Shown in pieces: positions 1 to 8,039 of a DNA stretch of 20,166 nucleotides. A program made the translations under genes and the position numbers. Source of the DNA: an uncultured Moraxella sp. (GTDB taxonomy: Bacteria; Pseudomonadota; Gammaproteobacteria; Pseudomonadales; Moraxellaceae); NCBI GenBank assembly GCA_927911235.1, contig CAKMOY010000016.1, positions 1 through 20,166 of the forward strand, read 5' to 3'. Within the stretch, counting starts at the first letter, position 1. Each line of letters begins with the position of its first letter. The notes below the pieces were generated by a model. The model made no database searches and had not been told where the DNA came from. It worked only from the letters and a program-made list of their open reading frames with translations.

Positions 1-17
1 TTTTTTAGGTAAAAATT

Positions 18-87
18 AAAAACAGATAACCCTTCTATCAAAAATAGCATGAAAAAATGTCTATTAGGGAGGGGTATCTGTTTTTTT
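18..87 (+). terminator. Long inverted repeat ending in a T run, possible terminator
   Basis: Positions 18-28 and 75-85 are perfect 11-bp complements (AAAAACAGATA / TATCTGTTTTT). The pairing partly continues through 30-34 and 70-74, and a run of seven Ts follows at 81-87. This looks like a rho-independent terminator for a plus-strand gene lying off the left edge, but the loop of over 40 bases is longer than usual and contains a copy of a direct repeat. The assignment is therefore tentative. Confidence 0.35.
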
Positions 88-109
88 AGCATGAATTTTT
101 GTCTATTAG
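45..109. repeat. Two-copy 23-bp direct repeat
   Basis: TAGCATGAA, five variable bases, then GTCTATTAG occurs at 45-67 and again at 87-109. The outer 9-mers are identical in both copies and the central five bases differ (AAAAT versus TTTTT). The spacing is 42 bp, about four helical turns. The second copy also contains the 11-bp palindrome GTCTATTAGAC (101-111). Function is unknown: it could be paired protein-binding sites or a local duplication. Confidence 0.55.
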
Positions 110-142
110 ACCTAATTTTTAAAAAAAATTATTCATAAAAAC

Positions 143-173
143 AAAAAGGCAATTTTTGATAAATTGCCTTTTT
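143..173 (-). terminator. Bidirectional terminator after degV
   Basis: A perfect 13-bp stem (143-155 with 161-173) closes a 5-base loop. It has A runs on the left and T runs on the right, so it can terminate transcription in both directions. It lies 4 bases beyond the degV stop codon, as expected for the end of a minus-strand transcript. Confidence 0.8.
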
Positions 174-177
174 TGAT

Positions 178-1074
178 TTATTGATGTTGAAACAAGTGTC
201 CAGAGTTTGGAATATATTTAACAAACACACCAAATCCAACGGTATTAGGCCCATGCGTTGCTACTGATGTCGGTGAAACAGGCGTTACCAACACATTGTC
301 CAAACCAAGTCTATCATGAATGACTTGCTTGGTGTATTCCACCAAATTGGGATTGCCAGCATTTAATAGATAAGGCAAGCAATATTTATCACCAACCAAA
401 TCACCAATGCCATCAACCATAAATTGAATGGCTCGCTCTATTTTTCTTACCTTTTGTACGGCTTCAATTTTGCCATCTTTTTGGATTTCTAACATGGGCT
501 TGATGTCAAATAAATTGGCAAAAAAACCTGCAGGGGCAGACAAACGTTTACTTTTTATCAAATAACTCAAATCGTCTACCACAAACAACGCTTGATGATG
601 ATTGTTTAATAAAGTCAAATGTTGTTCAATTTCGGCAATGGATTGACCGTTTAAAAACATTTCATTGGCGTCTAAAGCCATAATGCCTTGGGCAAAATTG
701 ACTTGCTTTGAATCCAAAACCCAAATTTTCATGGCGGTTTGGGTATTGGCTAAAAATTGGTCTTTGACACGGCTTATCATTTCAAAACTTTGGCTTAGGC
801 GTGCTGAGTGGGTGATAATGAGTACTTCATCGTAGTTTTGGGCATTTAATTCATGTAAAATTTGTAAAACTTCGGCATCACTTGCGGGGGCTGTGGACAT
901 GGTGGTGTTGCTATGTTCCCAAATCATTTTTTGTAATTTATCAATGGAAATATTATGACCGTCCAAAAAACTGACGTTATTGATGGTTAAATGTTGATGA
1001 ATAGAGCGGATGTTGTGGTTTACATTAAGATAGTCCAAACAGGACGTTGAAGTTGTTAAGACGATACGTTTCAT
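178..1074 (-). CDS. DegV family (FakB-like) fatty-acid-binding protein
   Basis: Encodes about 298 residues, the usual DegV size (280-300). Characterised DegV/FakB proteins bind a fatty acid in a deep pocket between two domains; in Firmicutes they present it to the kinase FakA. Visible family features are the N-terminal beta strand with a Thr/Ser-rich loop (VLTTSTS), a second Ser/Thr loop (MSTAPAS), the conserved VDDLSYLIKSKRLS stretch, and the C-terminal THGPNTVGFGVF segment that closes the ligand site. I chose the ATG at 1074 because it begins MKRIVLTTS. The reading frame is open for 29 more codons, but these encode an unrelated AT-rich hydrophobic stretch overlapping an inverted repeat. The ribosome site is weak (GGA). 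No FakA kinase gene lies nearby. The ligand and role in this organism are inferred. A strong terminator follows, and serS lies upstream on the same strand behind its own terminator. Confidence 0.85.
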   Translation of the reverse strand: MKRIVLTTSTSCLDYLNVNHNIRSIHQHLTINNVSFLDGHNISIDKLQKMIWEHSNTTMSTAPASDAEVLQILHELNAQNYDEVLIITHSARLSQSFEMISRVKDQFLANTQTAMKIWVLDSKQVNFAQGIMALDANEMFLNGQSIAEIEQHLTLLNNHHQALFVVDDLSYLIKSKRLSAPAGFFANLFDIKPMLEIQKDGKIEAVQKVRKIERAIQFMVDGIGDLVGDKYCLPYLLNAGNPNLVEYTKQVIHDRLGLDNVLVTPVSPTSVATHGPNTVGFGVFVKYIPNSGHLFQHQ

Positions 1075-1097
1075 GACGAATCCATTGTTAATTTTAA

Positions 1098-1158
1098 TTA
1101 CAATACAAATTAATATTTTTAAGAAATAAAAAATAACCAAGTTTAATTTGTATTGTAA
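1098..1158. promoter_or_regulatory. 16-bp perfect inverted repeat upstream of degV
   Basis: TTACAATACAAATTAA at 1098-1113 is the exact reverse complement of 1143-1158, with 29 bases between and 45 bp centre to centre. The element begins 23 bases upstream of the degV start codon, and promoter-like AT-rich sequence lies between the arms. It may be a paired operator allowing cooperative or looped binding, or a 5'-leader hairpin. No regulator can be named from sequence alone. Confidence 0.5.
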
Positions 1159-1159
1159 C

Positions 1160-1210
1160 AAAAATTAAAAGCAAATGGCATACTTTTGTTAAAAGAAATT
1201 GCCATTTGCT
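1160..1210 (-). terminator. Terminator after serS
   Basis: AGCAAATGGCA (1170-1180) pairs perfectly with TGCCATTTGCT (1200-1210). The loop itself holds a small CTTTT/AAAAG hairpin. On the minus strand the stem is followed by TTTTAATTTTTG, a good U tract. It lies 27 bases past the serS stop and separates serS from degV. Confidence 0.7.
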
Positions 1211-1237
1211 GATTTTCAAGGACAAACGGTGTGATGA

Positions 1238-2505
<1,268 letters not shown>

Positions 2506-2699
2506 AATCGCTCTCTTTCTCGTTTGAAAAATATTGTTGTGAAAAAAAATATTGCCTATCATAACAAGATTACGCCAAATTTTCACCGTTTCGCCCCAAT
2601 TTTTTAAAAAAATTTTGAAAAAATACAAAGTTTGGTTTATTTTTGTCAAAAACAAGGTAATATAAGCCTTTTAAACTTTTGATATTTTGATGGTTTTTT

Positions 2700-3374
2700 A
2701 TGGCACTTTATCCTTATACCTTGCAACCTGTAGATTTAAACCTAACCGAAAACGAATTTCGCCAAGCCCAACAACAAATTTTTGACAGCAATAATCAACA
2801 ACTCACCAAAATCAGCCCAAAAGCGTGGGCGATTGTCGGTGTTGTGGTGGCAATTGCGATTTTTAGGGATTATTTTTATTCACAATTATTCTACGATTAT
2901 TTTTTGGCTAATGCTCGTTGGCGTGGTGGTGTTTTTGCTCGCTCGCACGCTTGGGCTAAATGGTATGTCAAAAAAGAATTTGAAAAACAAATGGCAAGCC
3001 AAACCATGCCTGATGAAGTCAAAAAAATGAAAATCGGTATTCAGCAGCATGGACTGGTGATGAGCCTACCTGCACCGAACGCCCCAAAACCGCCAAAAGG
3101 CTTTAATCAGCCATTTATTCGCAGTGCAGGTCAGCAACAAGCCATCATCAAGTGGGACAGCGTTACTAACTGGCAAGAAACGCCTGATTACATCATCATG
3201 ATGTTTGAAGTGCAAGGGCAACAAGGCACGCAGATTGTGCCAAAACGCCTTGAAAAACAAAAATTTCCGATTGAAACGCTTCGCCATCATTTACAAGAGA
3301 CAGTTGGTGTACAAGGCTTTAACCTAAATAACAAAGCAACCGACCAATATTTTCCTGACCCAAATGTTAAATAA
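2700..3374 (+). CDS. YcxB-like membrane protein with two compensating frameshifts
   Basis: As given, an unbroken 224-residue frame, but the stretch 2865-2970 encodes an unlikely charged and aromatic sequence. The +1 frame over the same bases encodes a clean membrane segment (IIFWLMLVGVVVFLLAR). Removing one T from T5 at 2860-2864 and adding one A to A6 at 2970-2975 gives a coherent protein: soluble N-terminus (about 1-40), two adjacent transmembrane helices (about 45-95), then a C-terminal domain with KWDSVTNWQETPDYIIM and GTQIVPKRL. The last motif is typical of YcxB-like (DUF) proteins. Function is unknown for the family. The gene diverges from serS across about 195 bases. The ribosome site is weak (TGATGG). 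The family call rests mainly on the C-terminal pattern and two-helix layout, so it is moderately confident. Confidence 0.6.
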   Translation: MALYPYTLQPVDLNLTENEFRQAQQQIFDSNNQQLTKISPKAWAIVGVVVAIAIFRDYFYSQLFYDYFLANARWRGGVFARSHAWAKWYVKKEFEKQMASQTMPDEVKKMKIGIQQHGLVMSLPAPNAPKPPKGFNQPFIRSAGQQQAIIKWDSVTNWQETPDYIIMMFEVQGQQGTQIVPKRLEKQKFPIETLRHHLQETVGVQGFNLNNKATDQYFPDPNVK

Positions 3375-3452
3375 AATTTCGCCAAAATTTTAAAAAATTG
3401 TAAAAACACAAAAAATAACAAGATTTTGGCAAAAATTTGCTATAGTATTTGG

Positions 3453-3478
3453 TATCAAATTCGTTTGATAGAAACGAA
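3453..3478. promoter_or_regulatory. Nested inverted repeats upstream of dps
   Basis: Two overlapping inverted repeats share an arm: TATCAAATTCGTTTGATA (3453-3470; 7-bp arms, 4-base centre) and TTCGTTTGATAGAAACGAA (3460-3478; 7-bp arms, 5-base centre). They lie about 115-140 bases before the dps start codon. Dps genes are commonly controlled by peroxide or iron regulators, but this does not clearly match OxyR, PerR or Fur consensus, so only a candidate operator can be claimed. Confidence 0.4.
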
Positions 3479-3518
3479 ATGATTTGCAAAATAAAACATA
3501 AATATAAATTTTATTTAT

Positions 3519-3546
3519 TTTACAAATCAATAAAAAGCGTTAAAAT
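3519..3546 (+). promoter_or_regulatory. Putative sigma-70 promoter of dps
   Basis: TTTACA (3519-3524) and TAAAAT (3541-3546) are separated by 16 bases, giving a leader of about 40 bases before the dps ATG. This is the best -35/-10 pair I found in the 218-base gap, but AT-rich DNA produces such pairs by chance. Confidence 0.4.
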
Positions 3547-3592
3547 GTAATTATTTACTCAAAACTCAATTTAAAAACAAAAGAGGTATAAA

Positions 3593-4072
3593 ATGGCAGT
3601 TTCAAAAAAAGCAAGCATTGGTTTAGACACAAAAGATTTATCAAAAATTATTGACCAACTCAATACCTTGTTAGCCAACTACCACATTTTTTATATGAAT
3701 ATGCGTGGCTATCATTGGAATGTAAAAGGTGCTGACTTTTTTACTTTGCACGTCAAATTTGAAGAATTGTACACCGAATTACAATTACAAATTGACGAAA
3801 TAGCCGAGCGTATTTTGACACTTAAAGGCACGCCAAGCCATGCGTACAGCGACTTTGTCAAAGTATCTAGTATCAAAGAAGACAAAAATGTGTTTGACGG
3901 TCGTGCCTGTGTGCAAGGCTTATTGACAGGGTTAAGTGTGCTAATCGCCAAACAACGTGAAGTGATTGAATTGGCTGAAAGCGTGGAAGACCAAGGCACA
4001 GCCGATATTTTGACAGGTTATGTGCAAGCCCAAGAAAAATTGATGTGGATGTACAATGCTTATTTGGGTTAA
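3593..4072 (+). CDS. dps: Dps family ferritin-like DNA-protection protein
   Basis: Encodes 159 residues, the normal Dps size. Dps proteins form 12-subunit shells that oxidise Fe(II) with peroxide, store the iron and protect DNA. The inter-subunit ferroxidase ligands are present with exact family spacing: H41 in YHWNVKG, H53 in TLHVKFEELY, then D68 and E72 in IDEIAERI (compare H31/H43/D58/E62 of Dps). The rest is four-helix-bundle sequence. The N-terminal tail is short with a few lysines (MAVSKKASIG), so whether this member binds DNA through its tail is uncertain. The ATG has a good ribosome site (AGAGGT, 5 bases upstream). It is monocistronic, with its own promoter candidate, nested inverted repeats upstream and a terminator downstream. 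Confidence 0.92.
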   Translation: MAVSKKASIGLDTKDLSKIIDQLNTLLANYHIFYMNMRGYHWNVKGADFFTLHVKFEELYTELQLQIDEIAERILTLKGTPSHAYSDFVKVSSIKEDKNVFDGRACVQGLLTGLSVLIAKQREVIELAESVEDQGTADILTGYVQAQEKLMWMYNAYLG

Positions 4073-4118
4073 TTGTTGAGGTTAATCATTAACAAAATAT
4101 TGAATTGATATCACAACC

Positions 4119-4158
4119 AAAAAAGGCGACATTATCATTGGATAATCTCGCTTTTTTT
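4119..4158 (+). terminator. Terminator after dps
   Basis: The hairpin is built from an inner ATTATC-ATTG-GATAAT stem extended by GGCGA/TCGC pairing with one bulge. An A run precedes it and seven Ts follow (4152-4158). It lies about 46 bases after the dps stop. Confidence 0.7.
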
Positions 4159-4176
4159 GTGTTTGTGGTGAATTTG

Positions 4177-4207
4177 TTGTATCATTTTACAAAAATTTGG
4201 TTATAAT
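4177..4207 (+). promoter_or_regulatory. Putative promoter of hda
   Basis: A perfect -10 hexamer TATAAT lies at 4202-4207, with a weak -35 (TTGTAT, 4177-4182) at a rather long 19-base spacing. The predicted start is about 33 bases before the hda ATG. Confidence 0.5.
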
Positions 4208-4246
4208 AGGTCAATTTCTATTTTTTATTTTTTACAGGGTTTTTGA

Positions 4247-5014
4247 ATGTCAGAGCAACAACTTAGCCTTGACTTAGATATCAAACAGGACGCTAGCCTT
4301 AGCGATTTTTCAGGACCAGGCTGGACGAGTATTATTGACAGCGTGCGACAGCTTCATATTGGCTTGATTTCGCAGATTTATTTGTATGGCGATACGGACA
4401 CTGGAAAAACCCATTTATTATCAGCGATTTGCGAATCATTTCGTGAGATTGGCAAATCGGTGATTTATTTGTCGTTAAAAGATTTACTAACCGCTGACCC
4501 CATCGTGCTAAGCTCGCTTGAGAGTATGGACGTGATTGCCATTGATGATATTGATAGCATTGAGGGCAATTTTGCATGGCAAGAGGGCATTTTTCACCTG
4601 ATTAACTTAAGCCATGAGCTTGGGCATACGTTGATTTTTGCCAGTCATAAACCGATTAATCAGCTTAATTTTGAGTTAAAAGATTTGTTATCTCGTTTGG
4701 CAAAGTCGCCTACCTTTCAGCTACCGACAGGCAGTGATAGATTGGATAGAGAGCTGATTTTGGCATCTGTGTTAAAACGGCGGAATTGGCATTTTGATAG
4801 CCGAATTATTGAACATTTATTGGCAAAAGGTCCGCAACGAATTGGTGCGATGTTGGGAATTTTACAGCATTTACAGCCCGTTTTTTCAAATTTGGAACGC
4901 AATATTACCAAAGCCAAAATCCAAGAAGCCACCAAAATCATTGATGAACAAACCTTGATGTACGAGGTTAGAGAGTTTGATTTTGATGAATCCGAATCAT
5001 TTCTGGATTTTTAA
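4247..5014 (+). CDS. hda: Hda-type DnaA regulatory inactivator
   Basis: Hda is a DnaA-related AAA+ protein that, bound to the DNA-loaded sliding clamp, stimulates ATP hydrolysis by DnaA and prevents re-initiation. The 255-residue product shows an N-terminal clamp-binding motif QLSLDL (5-10), Walker A GDTDTGKT (48-55), Walker B VIAIDDID (96-103), sensor-1 region IFASHKP (130-136), and box VII DLLSRLAKSP with the arginine-finger candidate R150. It lacks the DnaA domain IV helix-turn-helix, which separates it from DnaA itself. The Walker A variant (GDTDTGKT rather than G-x-x-GSGKT) keeps the catalytic GKT. There is an acidic C-terminal tail rich in D, E and F. Ribosome site AGGG lies about 8 bases upstream. 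The next gene starts 24 bases after the stop, so the two are probably co-transcribed. Confidence 0.88.
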   Translation: MSEQQLSLDLDIKQDASLSDFSGPGWTSIIDSVRQLHIGLISQIYLYGDTDTGKTHLLSAICESFREIGKSVIYLSLKDLLTADPIVLSSLESMDVIAIDDIDSIEGNFAWQEGIFHLINLSHELGHTLIFASHKPINQLNFELKDLLSRLAKSPTFQLPTGSDRLDRELILASVLKRRNWHFDSRIIEHLLAKGPQRIGAMLGILQHLQPVFSNLERNITKAKIQEATKIIDEQTLMYEVREFDFDESESFLDF

Positions 5015-5038
5015 TTAGGTTTTTTAATGGGAGTTATT

Positions 5039-5698
5039 ATGAAAATTTTACAAAAAGCGATGTTATTGTCAGTATTGGCAGGTTGTAGCGTGTCGGCAAT
5101 GGCACAAGTAACTTTAAATGTTGGTGCAAATACCATTGTAACGGCGATTAACGGTCAAGAAGTAAAAAATGGGCTATTTACCGAACCAAAACGCCAGTTT
5201 ATCCTAGAAGCGGGCAAGCACGTTATCACCGCAAAATATAACCGTTTGTATGAGTTACATGGCGACAATCATGATGTGTTGCGTTCAAGCAATATCAGCT
5301 TACCTGTAGAGCTGGCGGACAATCAAAGCTATGAATTGGTGATGTCAAATCAACCAGAAAATTACCAACAAGCCAAAGAATACGCCAAACAGCCAACCCT
5401 TGCCATTACCCAAAGCGGTAAAACATTGGCAAGCCAACAAGCGACTGCGTCAGACGGCTCAAGCATTTTTTCAGGATTAGGCAATGCGTTGAGCGGTGTG
5501 TTTGGTGGCGGTAACAAAGCAGTTCAAGCCAATCAACAAGCCATCTCAGCCCTAGATGGCAAATCGCCAAATGTCGTGCCTGCATTGGCAACTGCTCCAA
5601 CTGCACAATCAACCGATACGCTTGACCAATTTATGCAATTGTGGTTAAAAGCAAGTCCAGAAGAACGAGAAAAAATCCGTCAATGGGTACAAAAATAA
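5039..5698 (+). CDS. DUF2057 (YccT-like) exported protein
   Basis: The N-terminal domain resembles the DUF2057/YccT family of Proteobacteria (VTLNVGANTIVTAINGQEV followed by conserved GLFTEPKRQF and AGKHVITAKYNRLYE). Its Escherichia member has been linked to inhibition of curli assembly; no function can be assigned here. I prefer the ATG at 5039 because GGGAG lies 5 bases before it; an in-frame ATG at 5027 would add four residues. The product is 219 residues. The signal sequence offers two cleavage options: a lipobox LAGC at residues 13-16, followed by Ser, which would favour the outer membrane, or signal-peptidase-I cleavage after AMA before QVTLNV. A Gly/Ala/Gln-rich linker leads to a short C-terminal helix (EEREKIRQWVQK). 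It lies 24 bases after hda and is followed by a terminator. Confidence 0.7.
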   Translation: MKILQKAMLLSVLAGCSVSAMAQVTLNVGANTIVTAINGQEVKNGLFTEPKRQFILEAGKHVITAKYNRLYELHGDNHDVLRSSNISLPVELADNQSYELVMSNQPENYQQAKEYAKQPTLAITQSGKTLASQQATASDGSSIFSGLGNALSGVFGGGNKAVQANQQAISALDGKSPNVVPALATAPTAQSTDTLDQFMQLWLKASPEEREKIRQWVQK

Positions 5699-5712
5699 GT
5701 TGGATTTTTGAC

Positions 5713-5744
5713 AAAAAAAGGGGGTAGCGATACACCCTTTTTTT
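5713..5744 (+). terminator. Bidirectional terminator between DUF2057 gene and gspM
   Basis: An A7-GGG stem side pairs with CCC-T7 around a short loop (AAAAAAAGGGGGTA against TACACCCTTTTTTT). It lies between two convergent genes and can serve both directions. Confidence 0.75.
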
Positions 5745-5760
5745 ATTGTTATCATTAACA

Positions 5761-6231
5761 TCAACGACTTAAAACGCTTTGCACTTCCAAATTTTGTGGC
5801 GTGGCTTGATTGATTTGTAATTGTTTAATGGTAAAACCTTGTTGGCTAATTTGATTAAAAACATTGTTAATCACCGCCCCTTGACTGTGGCTAAAATTCA
5901 CTTGAATGGTGTCGCCATTTTCGCTAACTTGGGCATTAACCCCAGACTGTGCCAACACTTGTCGCACGCTGTCGGCGGTGGTGGTAGATTGGCTTTGATT
6001 GGGGTTGATATTTGCCGATTGACTGCGTAACCAAAACAAATCATTGGTCGCTTGGTTATAGTTTTTTTGGGCGGTATTGGCTTTTTGGTGCAATTCCCAA
6101 CCACCAAAACCAAACACAAACAACACCAAAAACACCGCTAAGCCAAGTAATGCCATTTGGTCACGGCGGGGTAATTGGGCGAATTTTTGGGTCATTGGCG
6201 TGATATCCAAAGAAGGTTGCATTTTTTTCAT
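5761..6231 (-). CDS. gspM: Type II secretion system protein M
   Basis: GspM is a bitopic inner-membrane protein that pairs with GspL in the assembly platform of the type II secretion system. The 156 residues comprise a short cytoplasmic N-terminus, one transmembrane helix (about 26-46, MALLGLAVFLVLFVFGFGG), a helical linker, and a C-terminal ferredoxin-like periplasmic domain ending in VQSVLSR, as usual. The ribosome site AAGGA overlaps the stop codon of gspL (8 bases between the genes), so translation is probably coupled. No other gsp genes are in the window, in keeping with a dispersed type II secretion set in this family. The order gspL-gspM supports both calls. Confidence 0.85.
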   Translation of the reverse strand: MKKMQPSLDITPMTQKFAQLPRRDQMALLGLAVFLVLFVFGFGGWELHQKANTAQKNYNQATNDLFWLRSQSANINPNQSQSTTTADSVRQVLAQSGVNAQVSENGDTIQVNFSHSQGAVINNVFNQISQQGFTIKQLQINQATPQNLEVQSVLSR

Positions 6232-6239
6232 AAAAATCC

Positions 6240-7406
6240 TTAAGCCAATGTAATCTCTACCACCGCCAACGCCCCTTGCTCGCTTGGCGTGATTGTGCCA
6301 AGCTTTGCCTGTATGCCTTGCGTGTTTAACGCATTGATGGCTTGATTTAGGCTGTCGTTATTTTGGGCAATAAGTTGCAGTTGTAATTGATTGTTTTGAA
6401 AATTGAGCTGTTTGGCGGTGATTTGGTGCTGTTGCAAAACAGGCTGAATACTCGTCATGACCGTAAGCACATTTGAGCCTGTGGTATCGCCCGTTTGATT
6501 GATAAGTTTTCCTGATAATAGACGTTCAATATTTAAGCGATTATTAAATGTTTCATTGGGAAACCATTGACTATATTGCAGTTTTATTTGTTCTTTGGTT
6601 TGTAAAGTGGCTTTTTGATAATGATAAATCCGTAAGCCATCAATCACAAATGATAAGACAATAGCAAAAATCGCCACCGCAGAAATCACTTTTAAATAAG
6701 GCGGAAATTTGCTTTGTTGTTTGATAATGGCAAAATTTAACGCATGGCGAGTTGGGTTTGCTATCGGTTTTGGCAACGTTTTTTGTGATTCATACGTTAA
6801 ATCGGTTAATAAATTCAAGGTTTGTAGCGTTTTTTCGCCGATTTGTCCTGTTAAATTTAACTTGTCAATCGTTGTATCTTGTTGTTTTAACTCATGATAA
6901 GTTAAACCTATATCCGTAACCGCTATGCCAAAGCTGTTGTCAATTAACAACAATTGTGTGGTTTTATCTTGGTAAAAACTGGGCGTATGGTCGTCTGCTA
7001 ACAAGGCATTTAACAACAAAAAATCAGGCAATAACGCCACCACCGACACCCCTGCAAGGCTTGCCGACTGCACCCACGTATCGCCATCAGAGCGGTGTAG
7101 GGCGTATAGGTGGTTTTGTTCGGTTTGTTTGACTTGTAAATCGTCAATGCTTGCGATACTGATGTCTTCAAATAGATACCGCCGACCGCTGTCACCTAAG
7201 GCTTTTAGCTGATTTGAGGCAAGGGCAGGCTTGGTGTGTAGCACATACATACTGGGAAAGTATAGGCAAGCGGATTTGTCTTTTGGGTTTTGTAGATTGA
7301 TGAGCGTGGCGATTTCTTGCCAGTTTTCGGCAATTTGCCATGATTGGCTGGTGTCTTGCCAAATGCGGAGGGGTGCGTGCGGATTTGATAACCAAATATG
7401 TATCAC
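6240..7406 (-). CDS. gspL: Type II secretion system protein L
   Basis: GspL anchors the secretion ATPase GspE to the inner membrane and binds GspM. The 388 residues show an actin-like cytoplasmic domain (about 1-230, with LLPDFLLLNAL and QLLLIDNSFGIAV), a single transmembrane helix (about 237-256, YLKVISAVAIFAIVLSFVI), and a periplasmic ferredoxin-like domain at the C-terminus. Length and layout match the family. The start is a GTG at 7406 (GTG-ATA-CAT-ATT-TGG) preceded by AAGAAGG about 9 bases away; no ATG fits better. The gene begins only 17 bases after the vapC stop, so transcription from the vapBC side probably reads into it, unless the pair was inserted and a separate promoter lies within vapC. 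Confidence 0.85.
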   Translation of the reverse strand: MIHIWLSNPHAPLRIWQDTSQSWQIAENWQEIATLINLQNPKDKSACLYFPSMYVLHTKPALASNQLKALGDSGRRYLFEDISIASIDDLQVKQTEQNHLYALHRSDGDTWVQSASLAGVSVVALLPDFLLLNALLADDHTPSFYQDKTTQLLLIDNSFGIAVTDIGLTYHELKQQDTTIDKLNLTGQIGEKTLQTLNLLTDLTYESQKTLPKPIANPTRHALNFAIIKQQSKFPPYLKVISAVAIFAIVLSFVIDGLRIYHYQKATLQTKEQIKLQYSQWFPNETFNNRLNIERLLSGKLINQTGDTTGSNVLTVMTSIQPVLQQHQITAKQLNFQNNQLQLQLIAQNNDSLNQAINALNTQGIQAKLGTITPSEQGALAVVEITLA

Positions 7407-7423
7407 AGGTTTTGCCTTCTTAT

Positions 7424-7791
7424 TTAGTGTATGCTTATCATAGAAAGTCCAAGTTTGGTAGCGATATTTGCCAATCTTTTCTCTTTAGTCCAAAGTTTGA
7501 TACCCATTATTTGACAGCTTGCCAACAAATGCACATCAACAAAACCAATTCCCAAACTATACAGATTATTTTGTTTAATAAAAGCATTAATATCATCTTG
7601 ATAAATCATTGCTTTTGGCAAGTTGTCTAAATTTTTTAAAAATTTTTCACGATTTTTTAAACTACCTAAAGCCAATTCAGTTATTACAAAAGAATGTGTC
7701 ATAACTTGCCAAAATTCCAAAAGTTGAGCCAGTTGTTCATCATCATAACGCAAAAATCCACCCAAACAGATATATCAACTAAAATCATCAT
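7424..7791 (-). CDS. vapC: VapC family PIN-domain toxin, frame broken by one missing base
   Basis: VapC toxins are PIN-domain RNases that cleave tRNA or other RNA when not held by VapB. The repaired product is 122 residues, normal size. It begins MMILVDISVWVDFLRY, with acidic active-site candidates D6, E39 (VITELALGS), D86 (GIGFVDVHLL) and E104 in LWTKEKRLA, where many relatives carry Asp. The frame breaks at A5 (7752-7756 on the given strand): codons ...GTG-GAT-TTT then need one more T to read TTG-CGT-TAT. Without it the frame given starts at residue 12 and loses the first catalytic Asp. Start ATG-ATG at 7791/7788 lies inside the vapB coding end (17-base overlap), a typical coupled arrangement. 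Whether the break is a sequencing error or inactivation of the toxin cannot be told here. Confidence 0.8.
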
Positions 7792-7975
7792 AATGTCTTC
7801 TTGGTATTTGGGTTAAATTTGGTTCTGTACCGACCATTTTTGCCAATGTTTTGGCACTTTCACGCTGTATTAAAGCAGTTAAGGCTTCACGAATCAGTGT
7901 GGATTGTTCTTTAATATTGGTATATTGTTGAGCTTTTTGCAGTAAGTTATCATCAATTTGAATGGTAGCTTGCAT
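7775..7975 (-). CDS. vapB: VapB family antitoxin
   Basis: A 66-residue protein with the ribbon-helix-helix pattern at its N-terminus (MQATIQIDDNLLQKAQQYTN, then STLIREALTALIQRE). This part binds DNA as a dimer and represses the operon. The C-terminal tail (LTQIPRRHYDDFS) is the kind of extended segment that wraps the toxin. The start ATG has AGGGA about 7 bases upstream, and the 3' end overlaps vapC by 17 bases. The family (COG5450-like VapB) is recognised by pattern. A short TGTA-N7-TACA repeat lies upstream. Confidence 0.82.
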   Translation of the reverse strand: MQATIQIDDNLLQKAQQYTNIKEQSTLIREALTALIQRESAKTLAKMVGTEPNLTQIPRRHYDDFS

Positions 7976-7991
7976 TGTTTATCCCTGTTTT

Positions 7992-8006
7992 TGTATTGTT
8001 CGTACA
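7992..8006. promoter_or_regulatory. Candidate VapB operator
   Basis: TGTATTGTTCGTACA, an interrupted inverted repeat (TGTA / TACA arms), lies 17 bases upstream of the vapB ATG. VapBC complexes repress their own operons through such sites. The match is short, so this is only a suggestion from position. Confidence 0.3.
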
Positions 8007-8039
8007 TTTTACCATTTTTTTGTCAAAAAAACAGTGCGA

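Noticed and set aside
3380..3430. GCCAAAAT / ATTTTGGC pair as terminator of the YcxB-like gene
   Set aside because: The arms are only 8 bp with a loop of more than 30 bases and no clear T run, so it is too weak to annotate.
7424..7765. Short vapC starting at 7765
   Set aside because: This start lacks the N-terminal strand and catalytic Asp of PIN domains; the upstream frame supplies them after one base is added.
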